From NCBI RefSeq assembly GCF_000006565.2, contig NC_031473.1, positions 2,520,134 to 2,584,133 on the forward strand: a stretch of 64,000 nt of DNA, written 5' to 3'. The position numbers and the translations under genes are program-made. Shown here piece after piece: positions 32,201 through 43,700 of this stretch (position 1 is its first letter; each line of letters opens with the position of its first letter). The stretch comes from Toxoplasma gondii ME49. Taxonomy: Eukaryota > Apicomplexa > Conoidasida > Eucoccidiorida > Sarcocystidae. Under the pieces are notes generated by a model. It worked only from the letters and a program-made list of their open reading frames with translations, was not told the DNA's origin and searched no databases.

Positions 32201-35200
32201 CCTGGCTGTCCAAAGAAGTCGTCTCATGACCCTCCTCTCCAAAAGGACAGAGTCGGTTTGTGGGTCCCTCGCTGCAGAGGTCGTCAGCGGCCTTGGAGAA
32301 GGAAGAAGACGAAGGAGATACAGACGAATCAGAGAAAGAAGAAGGGGATAGGGGTGGGAGAGAGAGGGAGACAAGCCACTCTGCAAGGAGTGAAGGGAGA
32401 AGAAAAAAACAAGCAGGTATTGCGGTGTGTGTGGGGTGTGAGCAACGATGAGAGAAAGAGGAGTTTAAAGACAGAGACAGCGACAAGACTTCTGTGACGA
32501 AGCACGACCGACAGTCGAAGCCGACTGAACGGATTCCCTGTCTGCATGCTCTACAGGTCTCAAATTGGATTCTCACATGAACGCGGTCTGCGCGAATGCA
32601 AAGGTGACGAAGGCTAGCACAGGTTCTCGAATCAACACATGGACATGTGGCGTCTCTATTCCACAACAAAGGACCGAAGTCCCGTGGAAGCTGGAGGCCC
32701 GATTTTCTCCCCGCGAAACGAGCTCAGCATCGGCACAACAGCGCCACAGAAACGAGCAAGAAGAATCACCTGCAGGGGGTGCCGAGACGGCGAGAATGTT
32801 CTGGGGTTTGATGTCTTTGTGGGCGATCCCCAGCGAGTGGAGATAGTCGACTGCGTCGAGCAGCTACAGAGATCAAGCAAGGGGAGACAGACACAAGAAG
32901 ATGGAGAAGAAAGAGACGCAAAAACGGTGAAAAGAGCGAAACTAACCGACCGCTGACTCGAGGACCAATCACAAAGGGCATCTGCCGACAGCGATCGCTC
33001 TTCCCGCAGCAGAACGTTGAATCCTCTATGTTTGCCCATCCCTGTGACCACCAATCGCTTTCTCCCTCACTGCGCTCTCGTTTCTGAAACGCCACTGCTT
33101 GTCTGTCCCCAGTCTGCTTCGTCTGTCTTCAACACGAAAAAAGTCAAACCTTCCTTGAACAGGGGGAAAAGCTCGAGAAACGATAGGCCTGTGACATTCC
33201 CAGAGTGCATACGGCGGCCGAAGTCGGTCGTCTCTGTTGTCTTTTTCGAAGAAATGACTCGTGAGGTGTCTCTCACAGATTAACTGTATTCGCTCTTCCA
33301 AGACTCCCCTCTGGTGTCCGTCGTGTTTCTTTGTGTCTTCATTTAGAGACAGTGACCATGGAATAGGGCGCGCAGGGACGTAAACAGTAAGATCTCCTGC
33401 CTCCTCAGATGTGAAAAAACGAATTGTCCATACAAAGACGCACCCTTGCTTTGCCGGTCGACTGGACGCGATCCCCTCGTCACACATGTTTCCTCTCGTT
33501 GCCGCAAACGTCGCATGAACGACGCAAATGTATTCGATTCAACTTCCACAGTTCCCAATGGTGGGTCAACTGGACGGCGACACTATCTGCTTGTACTGCG
33601 ACTCCTTTGTGTTGTCAACCGGGGAGAAGAGAAACGTTAACGGTTCCTTCACCACCAGCAGAAACGAAGACGACAGGGACGGGCAATGACGATACGTCTC
33701 TGTCATTTCGTTTCTACTCGCGCCCCTGACCTCTACCCTAATCCTCCACATGGCTTCCAGTCAAGATTGCTAACAACAACGAACTTGCGATTTCTTTTTT
33801 GCAGGCTTCTCGGCAGCAAGCGCTTGTGAAACGAGAGGTGAAAGTCGTTGAGTCTCCTTTCGATTTACCTGGGCAATGATCTCTCGGGCTGCCTCCTCCG
33901 TGTAGACTAAGATTTCCATCCTCGCTCCCGCGACCGCGTCGCCCCCCAGCGTGTCTCCTGTTCTGTATCTTTTGCGGTCTGGGCTTAGCACGTGAAATGC
34001 TTGGGACCTCTCACTCCAAACCATCAACGCATGCGGCAGAAGTTGAAGCAGCAGACGAAACTCGCCTCTCTCCTTGTCGTCAACGACTCCGTACAGAGGG
34101 CAAATGTGGCGATGGTGAAGCGAGGCATGAATCAGCAGTTCGCCGCAAACCTGCAAGGCGAAAAGAGCATTTGGAAATCGCGGAAGCGAATAGCGATCGG
34201 CTCGATCGGCTGCGCGTTTCCTCTCTCAAGGTGGAAGCAACGTGGTATGCGTACCACAAAACCAGATTCACTGTTTGACCTGAATTTCCAGAGCACCCGA
34301 AGAAACAGTCTACATGTAACGCGAAGTATCGATTCAGCTGCCTGAAAGGTGTTGCGCGCGTCTGGTAAAAGAGAGATCCGCCAGCATTTTTATGCTGAGT
34401 CTGAAAAACAGTCTAGCCTCACCTCTCCCCTATCCACACGTGGATTTCACACAACAGCTGAAGCTGTTCTTCCTCCAAACATCAGAGAAACTGGAGACAC
34501 TCGTGTTCCCTGGTGCTCGTCCAGAGGCTTCTGGCTAGCGATAAGGCATCATTGCCCATGGTACTGGGTACTCTACCAGGCATAGCTCTCCTGGCGGTTC
34601 GTGAGTTGAATGGCACGACAGTCCCCTTTCACCGAGTCGGCGCGCTGATTCAAGTTGTGATGCTTCGGAGGCTAACGAGTCAGCAGTTCTTAGAGATTCT
34701 ACAATTCTGAAGGCTGTCTCCTACGCCAAAGAACGACCTATGGACGACTCATTCGATGCGAAAACCGTTCTATCCGGTGTTCAGCACCGCCGTCGGAGTT
34801 CAGTCTTCGACGCGGTTTGACGGAAGGTGAAGACGATTTACCGTGACTGGTGTTTCGCTGCCAAGCGCAAAGCCGACCCGCGGCCTCTACTCGCGTCCCA
34901 GCTTCCCCTGAGCATGTCTAGGAAACGAAATGTAAATTGTTCCGAGTCTGCGGTCCTGCCTTTACACGCACCACAGCCTCGAGCCCTGCGCTCGGACCTG
35001 ATCCGGCGAGAACAGGAAACGAGGTGAGGAAAACCTGGAAAGAAGTAAAAAGGAGGAAGTACCTTCTCCCATTCCGTGAGGAACTGAGGCCCGCTCGGAC
35101 CGAAGGTCGCCGTCCGCGAGCGCCGAAGCGAGTACGGGAGATAACTCTGGAGAAAAATGGAGAGAAGGAGAACGGGCAGACAGGCAAGCTGGAGAGGACA

Positions 35201-36473
35201 GCGAGAGACGAGAAGACAGATCGCGGAGAGTCGAGGAAGGCCCTCGATGAGAGAAAAATCCAATACGCATTGCGTTTCGCGGAGAAGCCACTGGCAAAAT
35301 CAGTTCGTGATGTTGAATGTCGATGTCGCCTCTCCATCAAAGCCACACTGTCCAAGCTTGTTATCCGTAGAGTAACTTTTATCCCAAGAAGATGTTTCTC
35401 CACGTTGCCTCTCCTTTACAGTCGCTTTCGCCCCTGGAAAACGATGAAGACGACTGGCATCTATGTGTGTGTGTGTGAGTCTGTACGATTCTCTCGCGCC
35501 CGTCCCTCTCCTGTTACACGCCTTCTACCTTTCGTCGAAAAACGCTGATGACAGGCCACCGAAAATCCTTTTTTCCTTTTGCCACAGTAGAGAAACCACG
35601 CGCCTGACAAACGAGGGCCTTTCACGTCATTCCCGGGCCTCTCCAGAGGCTGCACGCGTCCTGAGTGGATGCCAAGCAGTTTTGCTCTTCACAAGAAAAC
35701 GCCAAAGTGCCATTGTTTGAGAGGCTTTGGTCTCTCTAGTGTGATACAGGATACGACACGACACTTTCGGTGGTTTGCATTTCTTTACCAGCAAACAGAT
35801 GAAGAAAACTGGATACCTTGATCGCGAGTGGACGCAGATCTGCAGCGAGGTCGAGAGCAGCAGTGACCTTCCCGTAAGTCCCGTGTCCATACACTCGGGG
35901 GAGAAGGACCATGTGGTTGACACACTTCAGAGAGGTCGCGTTCTCTTCAGAAGAGAATCTCGACGCGTCTTCCTTCTCTCCACTTCTCCGCTTCTTCGCA
36001 GGCCATATGTTCTTCTGTGTATGCTCCACTCCGATTGCCGACCAACGGAACGCGCGATCCGTCCAGAAGGAACCTCCCTTCTCCTCGCTTCGATGAACGA
36101 GAGCTGCCGCAAGTCTCGAGTCAAAGGCCAGCGGTCGGAACGCAGAAGGAGAAGACGAAGGGGAGGAAGAAGGAGAAGAAGAGGGAGAAGAAGGAGAAGA
36201 AGGAGAAGAAGAAGAAGAAGACGAAGGGGAGGAAGAAGGAGAAGACGAAGGGGAGGAAGAAGGAGAAGACGAAGGGGAGGAAGGAGGAGAAGAAGGAGAA
36301 GAAGAGGGAGAAGATGAAGAAACAGAATAGTTTTCCTTTCTCGGTTCTTGAGGTTCTTGTGAGGGCGACAGACGGGGCGAATGATTCACCTTCTCGGCGA
36401 GGGCAGACGAACAAAAATGTGAATTCTCAGAGGAGTGCAGGTTGGTAGGGACGACGTTTTCTGACGACGTCAT
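29288..36473 (-). CDS. Protein kinase, LKB1/CaMKK/Elm1-like, with DFN in place of DFG (8 exons)
   Basis: Exons in transcription order are 36473-35817, 35146-35063, 34150-33869, 32863-32770, 32380-31352, 30711-30576, 29957-29856 and 29369-29288, giving 821 aa with every junction in phase. Residues ~50-111 are a Ser/Pro tract. The kinase domain has the glycine loop GHGTYGKV (196-203), ATP-binding Lys219 (last codon of exon 1), a helix C Glu (about 251, GELLIHASL), the catalytic loop HKDIKPQN (Asp358, Asn363), DFN at 698-700, GTRLFTPPEC (APE region, ~717-726), the DMWSLGVCLY segment, and DPDKRLTSAQVRDHPW in the last exon. HKDIKP and a PPE in the APE motif resemble LKB1; the overall lobe resembles CaMKK/Elm1-type AMPK-activating kinases, which is inference. 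Two oddities stand out: Asn replaces the DFG glycine, and about 330 low-complexity residues separate the catalytic loop from DFN. An alternative acceptor would start exon 5 at 32587 and add 69 residues in frame. Confidence 0.88.
36147..36325. repeat. GA-rich microsatellite coding a Ser/Pro tract
   Basis: The plus strand is built from GAAGAAGGAGAAG-type units. On the coding (minus) strand it reads TCT/TCC/CCT codons and gives a long SSSPSSSP run near the kinase N-terminus. Such purine/pyrimidine-biased tracts vary in length, so the kinase N-terminus may differ between strains. Confidence 0.9.
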
Positions 36474-39400
36474 TGTCGTGGCGGAAAGGAACCACGCTGT
36501 TCAAATCGATTGAAAAAATGCGGAGGAACATTCGCTGCGATTCGACAGAGGATCTCAGCCTCGACACCTCACGGTCGCCACAAATATCCCGACGGAGATG
36601 TGGATGATGGAAAAGCGAGGTTTTGAGAAGATTTCGTCCTGCCGTTTGTCTCTCAAGTTTATCGATCCACCTGCAGTGCCTCCCCTACTTAAAAGGAGAG
36701 TGATGCGCAGGTGTACGAGCATATATGCACATAACCATGTCTGTGTGTGTATGAAGATATCGAGCAGCAAGCATGTAAAAGCTGGAAAAGGTGGAAGAGG
36801 AGCACCAATGGCGGGTCTCGTTTCGTGGAACTGTGTCTCGTTTGAATCGTCGCGGTGCGGCCGTTGACACAGATCTCCTTTCCAGGGGGGAAAAAGAGGC
36901 GAGAGCCCTTAAGACTCAGTGAAACTAGAAGGGTACGGCAGGTGAAAGAAGGAGTTGAAAGGAGAAGAAGATTCCAGAGGAAACGGTGTGAACAATGTGG
37001 GTAAAATCCTCGGAGAGCCGCAAGCCAAGACTCCGCGGTCTCGACATCTCGACCAAGACCTGTTGTGCCTCGAACTTCCTGTGCAACTAAGATAGCGATT
37101 TTCACGGAAAACCGAAAAAAAGAACGCCTACCCCAATCTCCTTTGGAGGACACGAGTCGTTCTTCGAGCAAGATGAGAAACAGCGCCGTCCTTTCGAGTT
37201 CTACGAATGTGCACGCTCGTCGCTTCTCGCCTCGACTTCGTCTCCGGATTTGAGGGCTGTGTAAAATCAGAGAACTTCTCCGATTCACGGACGCATGCAA
37301 CTGAGATTTGAAGTTGTGCACTCAATATGCTTTGCTGAAGCTTTCTCTAGCCGGTATCGAGTGATGGGAGCTCTCAGCGGAGACATGGGAACGAGACACC
37401 CAAAGGAAAAGTGCATGCGGGAGACGACGGCGTTTCTAGTTGGACAGGGCAGCGAGATGCCGCAAATATGTTTTTGTTCTGCTTTTCAGTGTATGCGTTT
37501 GCATACGCTGTTTCGATCGTAGAAACCGTGTCAGGCGTTTTGGCGGAAGGCGAGTTGTTTTCCGTTAACAAGTGCAGACGTTATCATGCAACGGGAACAG
37601 AAGGTAGATGTGCATACAGTACTCGCATATCTACACATGCATGTACGACGAAATATATATCTATATATATAAGAGTAAGTATTTGCAGATATTGCTGGAT
37701 GCGATCAGTTTAGTACCAGCTGCTTTCAATCTTTCTTCAATGTCAATGACTAATGTTGGTCAGATCGTCTTGTGTACCATGAAAGGTGTTGTTTTTCCTA
37801 GGACGGACGTCTAGCCGACAGCGTTCGACATCGACATCTGAGGTCCCTGTGGTTCTTGGAATATCCGTCTGCTTTTTTATTTGAATCGAGTCAGTTCTCT
37901 TGTATCTCTTCCTATCCGCGCTTCCCCAGGGATGGGTCGAGCCTCGGAGTGCTTGTTCGTTTTTGGGGTTCGTGCTTGGGCAGGGGGGGGTCGTGGACTC
38001 AAATGGACTTCGAAACTCTCTTGTCGTAGCAAAGAGTTTTCAAACAGACGCCGCTAAAGTCTGGAATGTCCCAATTTCGACGAAAAGCGTGGCGTTATTA
38101 TCATATAGCCTCTTTGGGCGTCGCGAGATGTTTTGGTGCCTGAAACGCGCACCTGACTTGAACCAGACGGACGAATGTTTGTCTTGCGCTGTAATTGTTA
38201 TGGGAGTGTTCTACAAATTATAGAGGACACGTGTTTAGGCCCGACTCTCGCCTTTCCAGCATCTCCAGTTCACATCAGAAGGAGGGGAAAAGGGTCGGGA
38301 CAGCAATGACAACTCTCGTACCGCTGCACAACGAACTGCGCACCTGAGAACCATTTGCGGAGGTCGACGTACCGAGAGTTTCCTCCGCAGCTGAAGAGTC
38401 ATTCGTGCATTTCTTCTCGTCCTCGTGCCGGTGACAAGCATCGCTGCGGTACACCCGTGTAAAAGGGAAGCTCTTCGCCAGGTCCTGAATGTTGTTAAAC
38501 ACTTCAGAGTATTTCAGGGTATGTCAAGCGTACATGCAACCCACTACAATGGAACACCTAAGCAATGGTGATGGACACAGTCATGCGATTCTGTCCTTCT
38601 TTTCCTTTTCTTGTAAGCGCGTGAGGAACATGCGGCACAATATCTGGCGTCTAAATGACGCCAACCAAAAGTGGAAGACAACGTTCCTGACAAAGCAAGT
38701 GTTACGCTTTGACGACCAGCAAACGTAGTACTGTAGCGGATTGCTACTTAATACAAACCTTATGTGGAAGATGTGGAGAATGGCATACGAATGGGGAACT
38801 GCATCTAGTCAGAAGGATGGTAGTAAAAGAGAGGAAGCATAGTGAAATTTTATCGCTGTGATGGCATATCAGTTTAATATTTCCTTAACAGTACCGGCAA
38901 CAGCCTAAATGTGTATCGACGAGGAACGTGTCTTTGTGTAAAGTCCCGACGGCGGAGACAATGCCAAAGACGTTGCTCTAAAGTACGTAAAGAGACATGT
39001 GCACACGCCCCTCTGATGGTGACCCGTGGTAGATAGTCCACGGAGTCAAGGAGTAATACGAGACAAATATAACTTTCGTTCTGTGATACATCAAGGGGTG
39101 GAAGTGAAGGTGGGGTATGGCTACTGATAGGATGATCGGCGGTTTCAACATCTAATGTCCTTTCTGGGTAGCGCCACAGAGCAGTGTTCCTTTCCACATT
39201 TCCAGCAGTACAACTCGTATTATAAACTCCCCAGAAAAAGGTAGTTTTAGTAAGAAACGTAGGGATCCCATTTTGTAGTCTGTGACAGCAGGGAGTCTAG
39301 AATCGGTTGTTACCTGATTGCTATTACATGCATGATATCTTGAAGTATGGTTCTTATCAGTGGCTATCCTATCCCCAGTGCTCTGCCGTGGGTACTGAAA

Positions 39401-40704
39401 CACATCCTGCTTAGATGGCGGTACACATAAGCGCTCGATTCCGGGAAAGGTACCCAGAAAAGGGGGCAACGGACGGGCTTCTGTGTTGTGTTCTATCGCA
39501 AAATGCCGATACACCTTTGCAAGTGACAAAACCTTTGACGAGGCTCAGACGTATCGGAACTGAATGCTGCAAAGCTTGGAATGAGAGCTAAAGGAATCAG
39601 ACATTTCAGAGTCACCGAACAGTGACTTAACGCTCTGTTGCCAGCACGGGGACATGGCGTTGTCTTTCCCCTAACCCTTGGCGTGCTGAATTTTCTGCAT
39701 AAACACTTGAATACACCAGCAGGATAAAGGCGCACATGAATATATCTCTACCCTCAATGGAAACGCTATGACTCGGAATGCCGGAATATGCAGGCTGGAT
39801 GGTTTTTCTGCTGTAGCAAGGCCTGTTGTTCCGTCGCCTGGTGTTGATTCTTGCCCTCCGAATACGCAACGACTTGCCTGAGGTCAGCCCCGCCCTTCGC
39901 TCAGCGGAAGTAGCTGTGAAGGGACATGTCGCGTTGGATAACGCTTTGCAACGGACGTGTATTGCGGTACTGTTGCCGTGACGAGGAAGTTTTTCTGTGT
40001 CTCTAACAAGAATACCAATAATTTTTGCGTGAGGACGCTTGCGCACACCATAGGCTGATGGCTTTTCCGCCCCTCTCCGAACAGCCATCTAGCGGCGTCG
40101 CGCTTTTTCCCTTGTCTCTTTTCTCATTCCCATACTAGAAGTCACGTTTTTGTTGCGCAGAGTAAGCTGATTCGTTGAAAAGAGAAGTGACAACCGAGAA
40201 GAAGCCGTCATTTAGCAGGGATTTTTGTGTCCCGTGCTGTGTTGTGATTATTTAACTCCTGTGCGTGTGCTCGCGTGTTCCAGCATCTCCCAACAGGTTG
40301 TTTTCTTGCTGCAGCCGTCTCGTTCCTCCCCGTCCTCGTATTCCCTGCAGCCATCTCCCTGTTTTAATTCATGTAGTAGGAGGCAATCTTGAATGTCTTG
40401 TGTTCTGGCTTTCAAGGACACAGCTGTCCGTCAAGAAATCTCGTCATCATTCATTCCATGTCAATCTTCAACCGTAGCCCATTCCCTTGTTTCCACAAAC
40501 AGTTTCCTTTGAGCAGGTTCTAGCGTCTCGTTCGTTTCATCTCAGGGTGTAACTGTAACCAGGGGACTACTGAACTCAAGCTGAGGACTAAACTGAATAC
40601 AACCGTACAAGGATTCATTATTTGTGCATCTGCGCATATAGGTCGCTAATCAGTTACACGTATGCTAAACATGCTACCTTTCCCCGGAGAGTTGTTTTTT
40701 CGTG
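36474..40704. other. Divergent spacer between kinase and hydrolase
   Basis: This 4.2 kb stretch should contain the promoters and 5' leaders of two genes transcribed away from each other. GCATGC-type sequences, the core seen in some apicomplexan AP2 binding sites, occur near 37291 and 37412. A short TA-rich tract lies near 37650-37671. Only short, compositionally unconvincing frames are present, such as a 153-codon minus-strand frame at 39627-40088. I see no supported gene. Confidence 0.55.
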
Positions 40705-43700
40705 ATGACGGCTTTCAGTGGTTTTCATTTGAATCCTCTGAACTCTAGGCGGTGGCATGTTTCAAAGCTGCCTTTCTGCCACCACAGAGTTTCGCGACTT
40801 CCCCGATGCATGGAATCGCTCTTCCGAATGCGGCTTCGAGTTTCCCTTCTCTGTTTGACAGGGATGCAATTTTTGATCTTGTACACACCCACCCCCTACG
40901 CTTTACTTTTATCAGAAGCGACAGAAGGCACCCCGAGTTTACTCCGAGAAGGTGAGGGTCGAGCGGGAGAGCAGCCGAAAGATTTAAGTGGAGGGGAATT
41001 CGATTCCGTGCTTTCTGGAGATCAGACATCGAGGGCGGAACGGAACCTGAACATACGTGCAGCAGGACTGTCGGAAGAAGACGCAAAAAGAGTTTGTGCT
41101 CGCGCTGAAGATCTCCCGGCTTGTGTTCGTCAACAAATCGCCGAGCCTGTTCTGGGGCAGATACACCGACAGAGATCAGCCGTCATCGGAGGTACGAGTG
41201 TTTAGCAAAGTACTGTGGGACAAAGCATGGGTCTGAATTCCTGGGAGTTCCCTCGATGTATCGATTCGCTTAGACTTGTCGAGGTACGACGAGTCGTTTC
41301 CTGACAGAGGTTGGCACAGTTACGGGAAGAGGGCAGCCGGGCAAAAGAGAGAGTCAAGTGTTACAAGCGGCCCGTCAAGGAACTTCCTCACGTGAAGGGA
41401 TTCGAGGTGAAGAGAATCCGTGTTGAATTGGTTTTCGTTTTCTGTCTGTCAACGTTTAGGGATTCCATCCCAGAAACCTGACTGCCTTTTGTGGGCTCAC
41501 TCAGCGTAGTGAACTTCTGTCACTTTCGTCCAGCATGTGGCAAGTTGGCATCCTCAATAGCCTTCACTGAAATACACCGCATTCCGAAGGCATTCGACTT
41601 GAAGTGTCTGTGTATTCGTGCATAGCCGTCAAAAACGCCTGTATCGCACCAGAGGGATGCCTTCCAAAGTGAGGCTCAATGTTTGTTTTTCGCTTTTTTC
41701 ATGTCGGTGTGCGTATCCTTTCTCTTTCCTCAGTTCTTGCACAAGGCCCAGTTTTACCCTTTGTCACAGGGCCTAGGGAACCCTTTCCACATGACGCAGG
41801 ACGTCTTCCTGAGGACGGTGGTCCCTCCTACATCGCTGCCTCGTACGCCAAGTTCATCGAAGCCAGTGGATCCAAAGTAAGTCATATTCCATATATATAT
41901 ATATATATATATATATGCATTCAGTACATGCCTCTCTATATACGTGACTACATATATATATATATATATATATACTTACGTTTATGCTTTCGAATATATA
42001 TATATATATATAAATGATTATGAATATGCATATTTATGCGTTTACATTAAAAGTACATATCTAAATCTATGCATGCAACCCTTGTTTGTATGTGAGACGC
42101 AGTTGGTTTTCGCAGGGAAAGCTCTGCGAGGAGTGTGTCGGAGGAGGGGATCTAAACTTGTGCGGTTTCGGATATATTCGTGCGTACACTTTTTTCAGTG
42201 TCCATATAGTTTTCAGCTTTTAGTGACGTCTCGTACACGAGATGTTCGTCACATATGCATGTATATGCGCGTTCAGACAGATGTGCATACAACCCCGTAT
42301 ATTGCTCGTGGTCCTCGAAGAGAGAATCCTGTGAGACCGACAGAAACCGGTACTCTGGGGGGAAAAATGACTGTGCGGAGACAGGATCACAGTTTGAAAA
42401 GTGTGTACGCGACGAGTGGCTTTCAAGAAACAGATGAAACGGCCGAGAACTTATTTCGTTTCTCACCATCTCCTTATTCGACCATAAGGGTTGTCAGGTC
42501 CCCATCTTGTTCGGAAATCGTGTGCTTTCATTTCTGTTTGTGTCCGGAGACTGCGTCGATTCGCTTTCCCCAGATTTACCTCCCAAGTGTCTCTTGATTT
42601 TCTCTCCAGGCTGTTCCTGTCCCCGCCTTTGCGTCGGAAGAAGAGTATCGAGAAGTCTTCGACTCTCTGGATGGCTTGATTTTGCCCGGAGGAGAAGCGG
42701 CAATTGACAAAGCCAGTGCTGCATACTATCGAGCGACAAGACTTTTTCTTCAGTGGGCTAAAGAGGTGAGAACAAGCTGTATTTACGAACTGTTATTTTT
42801 CGTTCTGATCCGGCTGGGTAGTGACTAGATCGTGTTTCCTAATCCCAGTAGGTTCTGTGTCAGTGGCGAAAAGGTTCTGTGATGAACGTGGGAGGAGTCT
42901 CGCTGGACGACGGACTCTGCAAGAAGACGGAGGGGGGATGAGGGGTTATGGCTTACTCCTTGCACTAACGTGACGAAAGAGATATTGAACGTGGGTGACA
43001 GTAGAGTGTGAGAGAAGATGTGTTGTGAGTTCCGCTGAACGCAAATGTCTTAATTTAGTGATCTGGATTTTGCCGACACCTTCTCGGCTTTCATCTTGAA
43101 ACAGAGAGCTCATGTCCATGGGAGGCGGACCTCTTTGGAGCACGTTACTTTTTCGAGTTCCTGGTGCCTCTCTTCATCATGTTCTCTCGTGGCTTCGTTT
43201 GCGTATTTCCATCCTTTGTGTGTTCCCTTTGCAGGCAAACGACGCAGGGCGTTACTTCCCTGTCTTCGGTATCTGCTTGGGGTTTGAGGCGATGATGATT
43301 TGGGGCAGTGAGGGTAGATTTGACTATTTTTCTGTGGATGACTACAGGAATCTAGATCGAGCGAGGCCACTGAAACTTCTGCCCGGCGCGCTTCAGTCTC
43401 GCCTGTTCGGTGGGCCCGGTTTTCCATCCGAAAAAGAAGCGCATCCTCCCGCGATGGCCTCCAAGTCGAAATACTCGAGAGGAGACAAAGACAACTCCTC
43501 TCTGCAAGATGAAGGACCAGCTATTATTGTAGACAGAACACCGCGCTTGGATGCTGCAGCCTCGGAAGGAAAAATGGAGAGAGCCACCGGAAATACTCAG
43601 GCACCCACGCGCAGGTTGCTGTTTCTCCAGAGAGGCAGGAACGAACGTGAGTTTCTAGGTGCCAGGCGAGGCACCTTTGAAGGGGGAAGGAATCTGAATT

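Noticed and set aside
39627..40088. 153-codon minus-strand frame in the kinase/hydrolase spacer
   Set aside because: It is rich in Arg with no recognisable domain and lies in the presumed hydrolase promoter region; not supportable as a gene.
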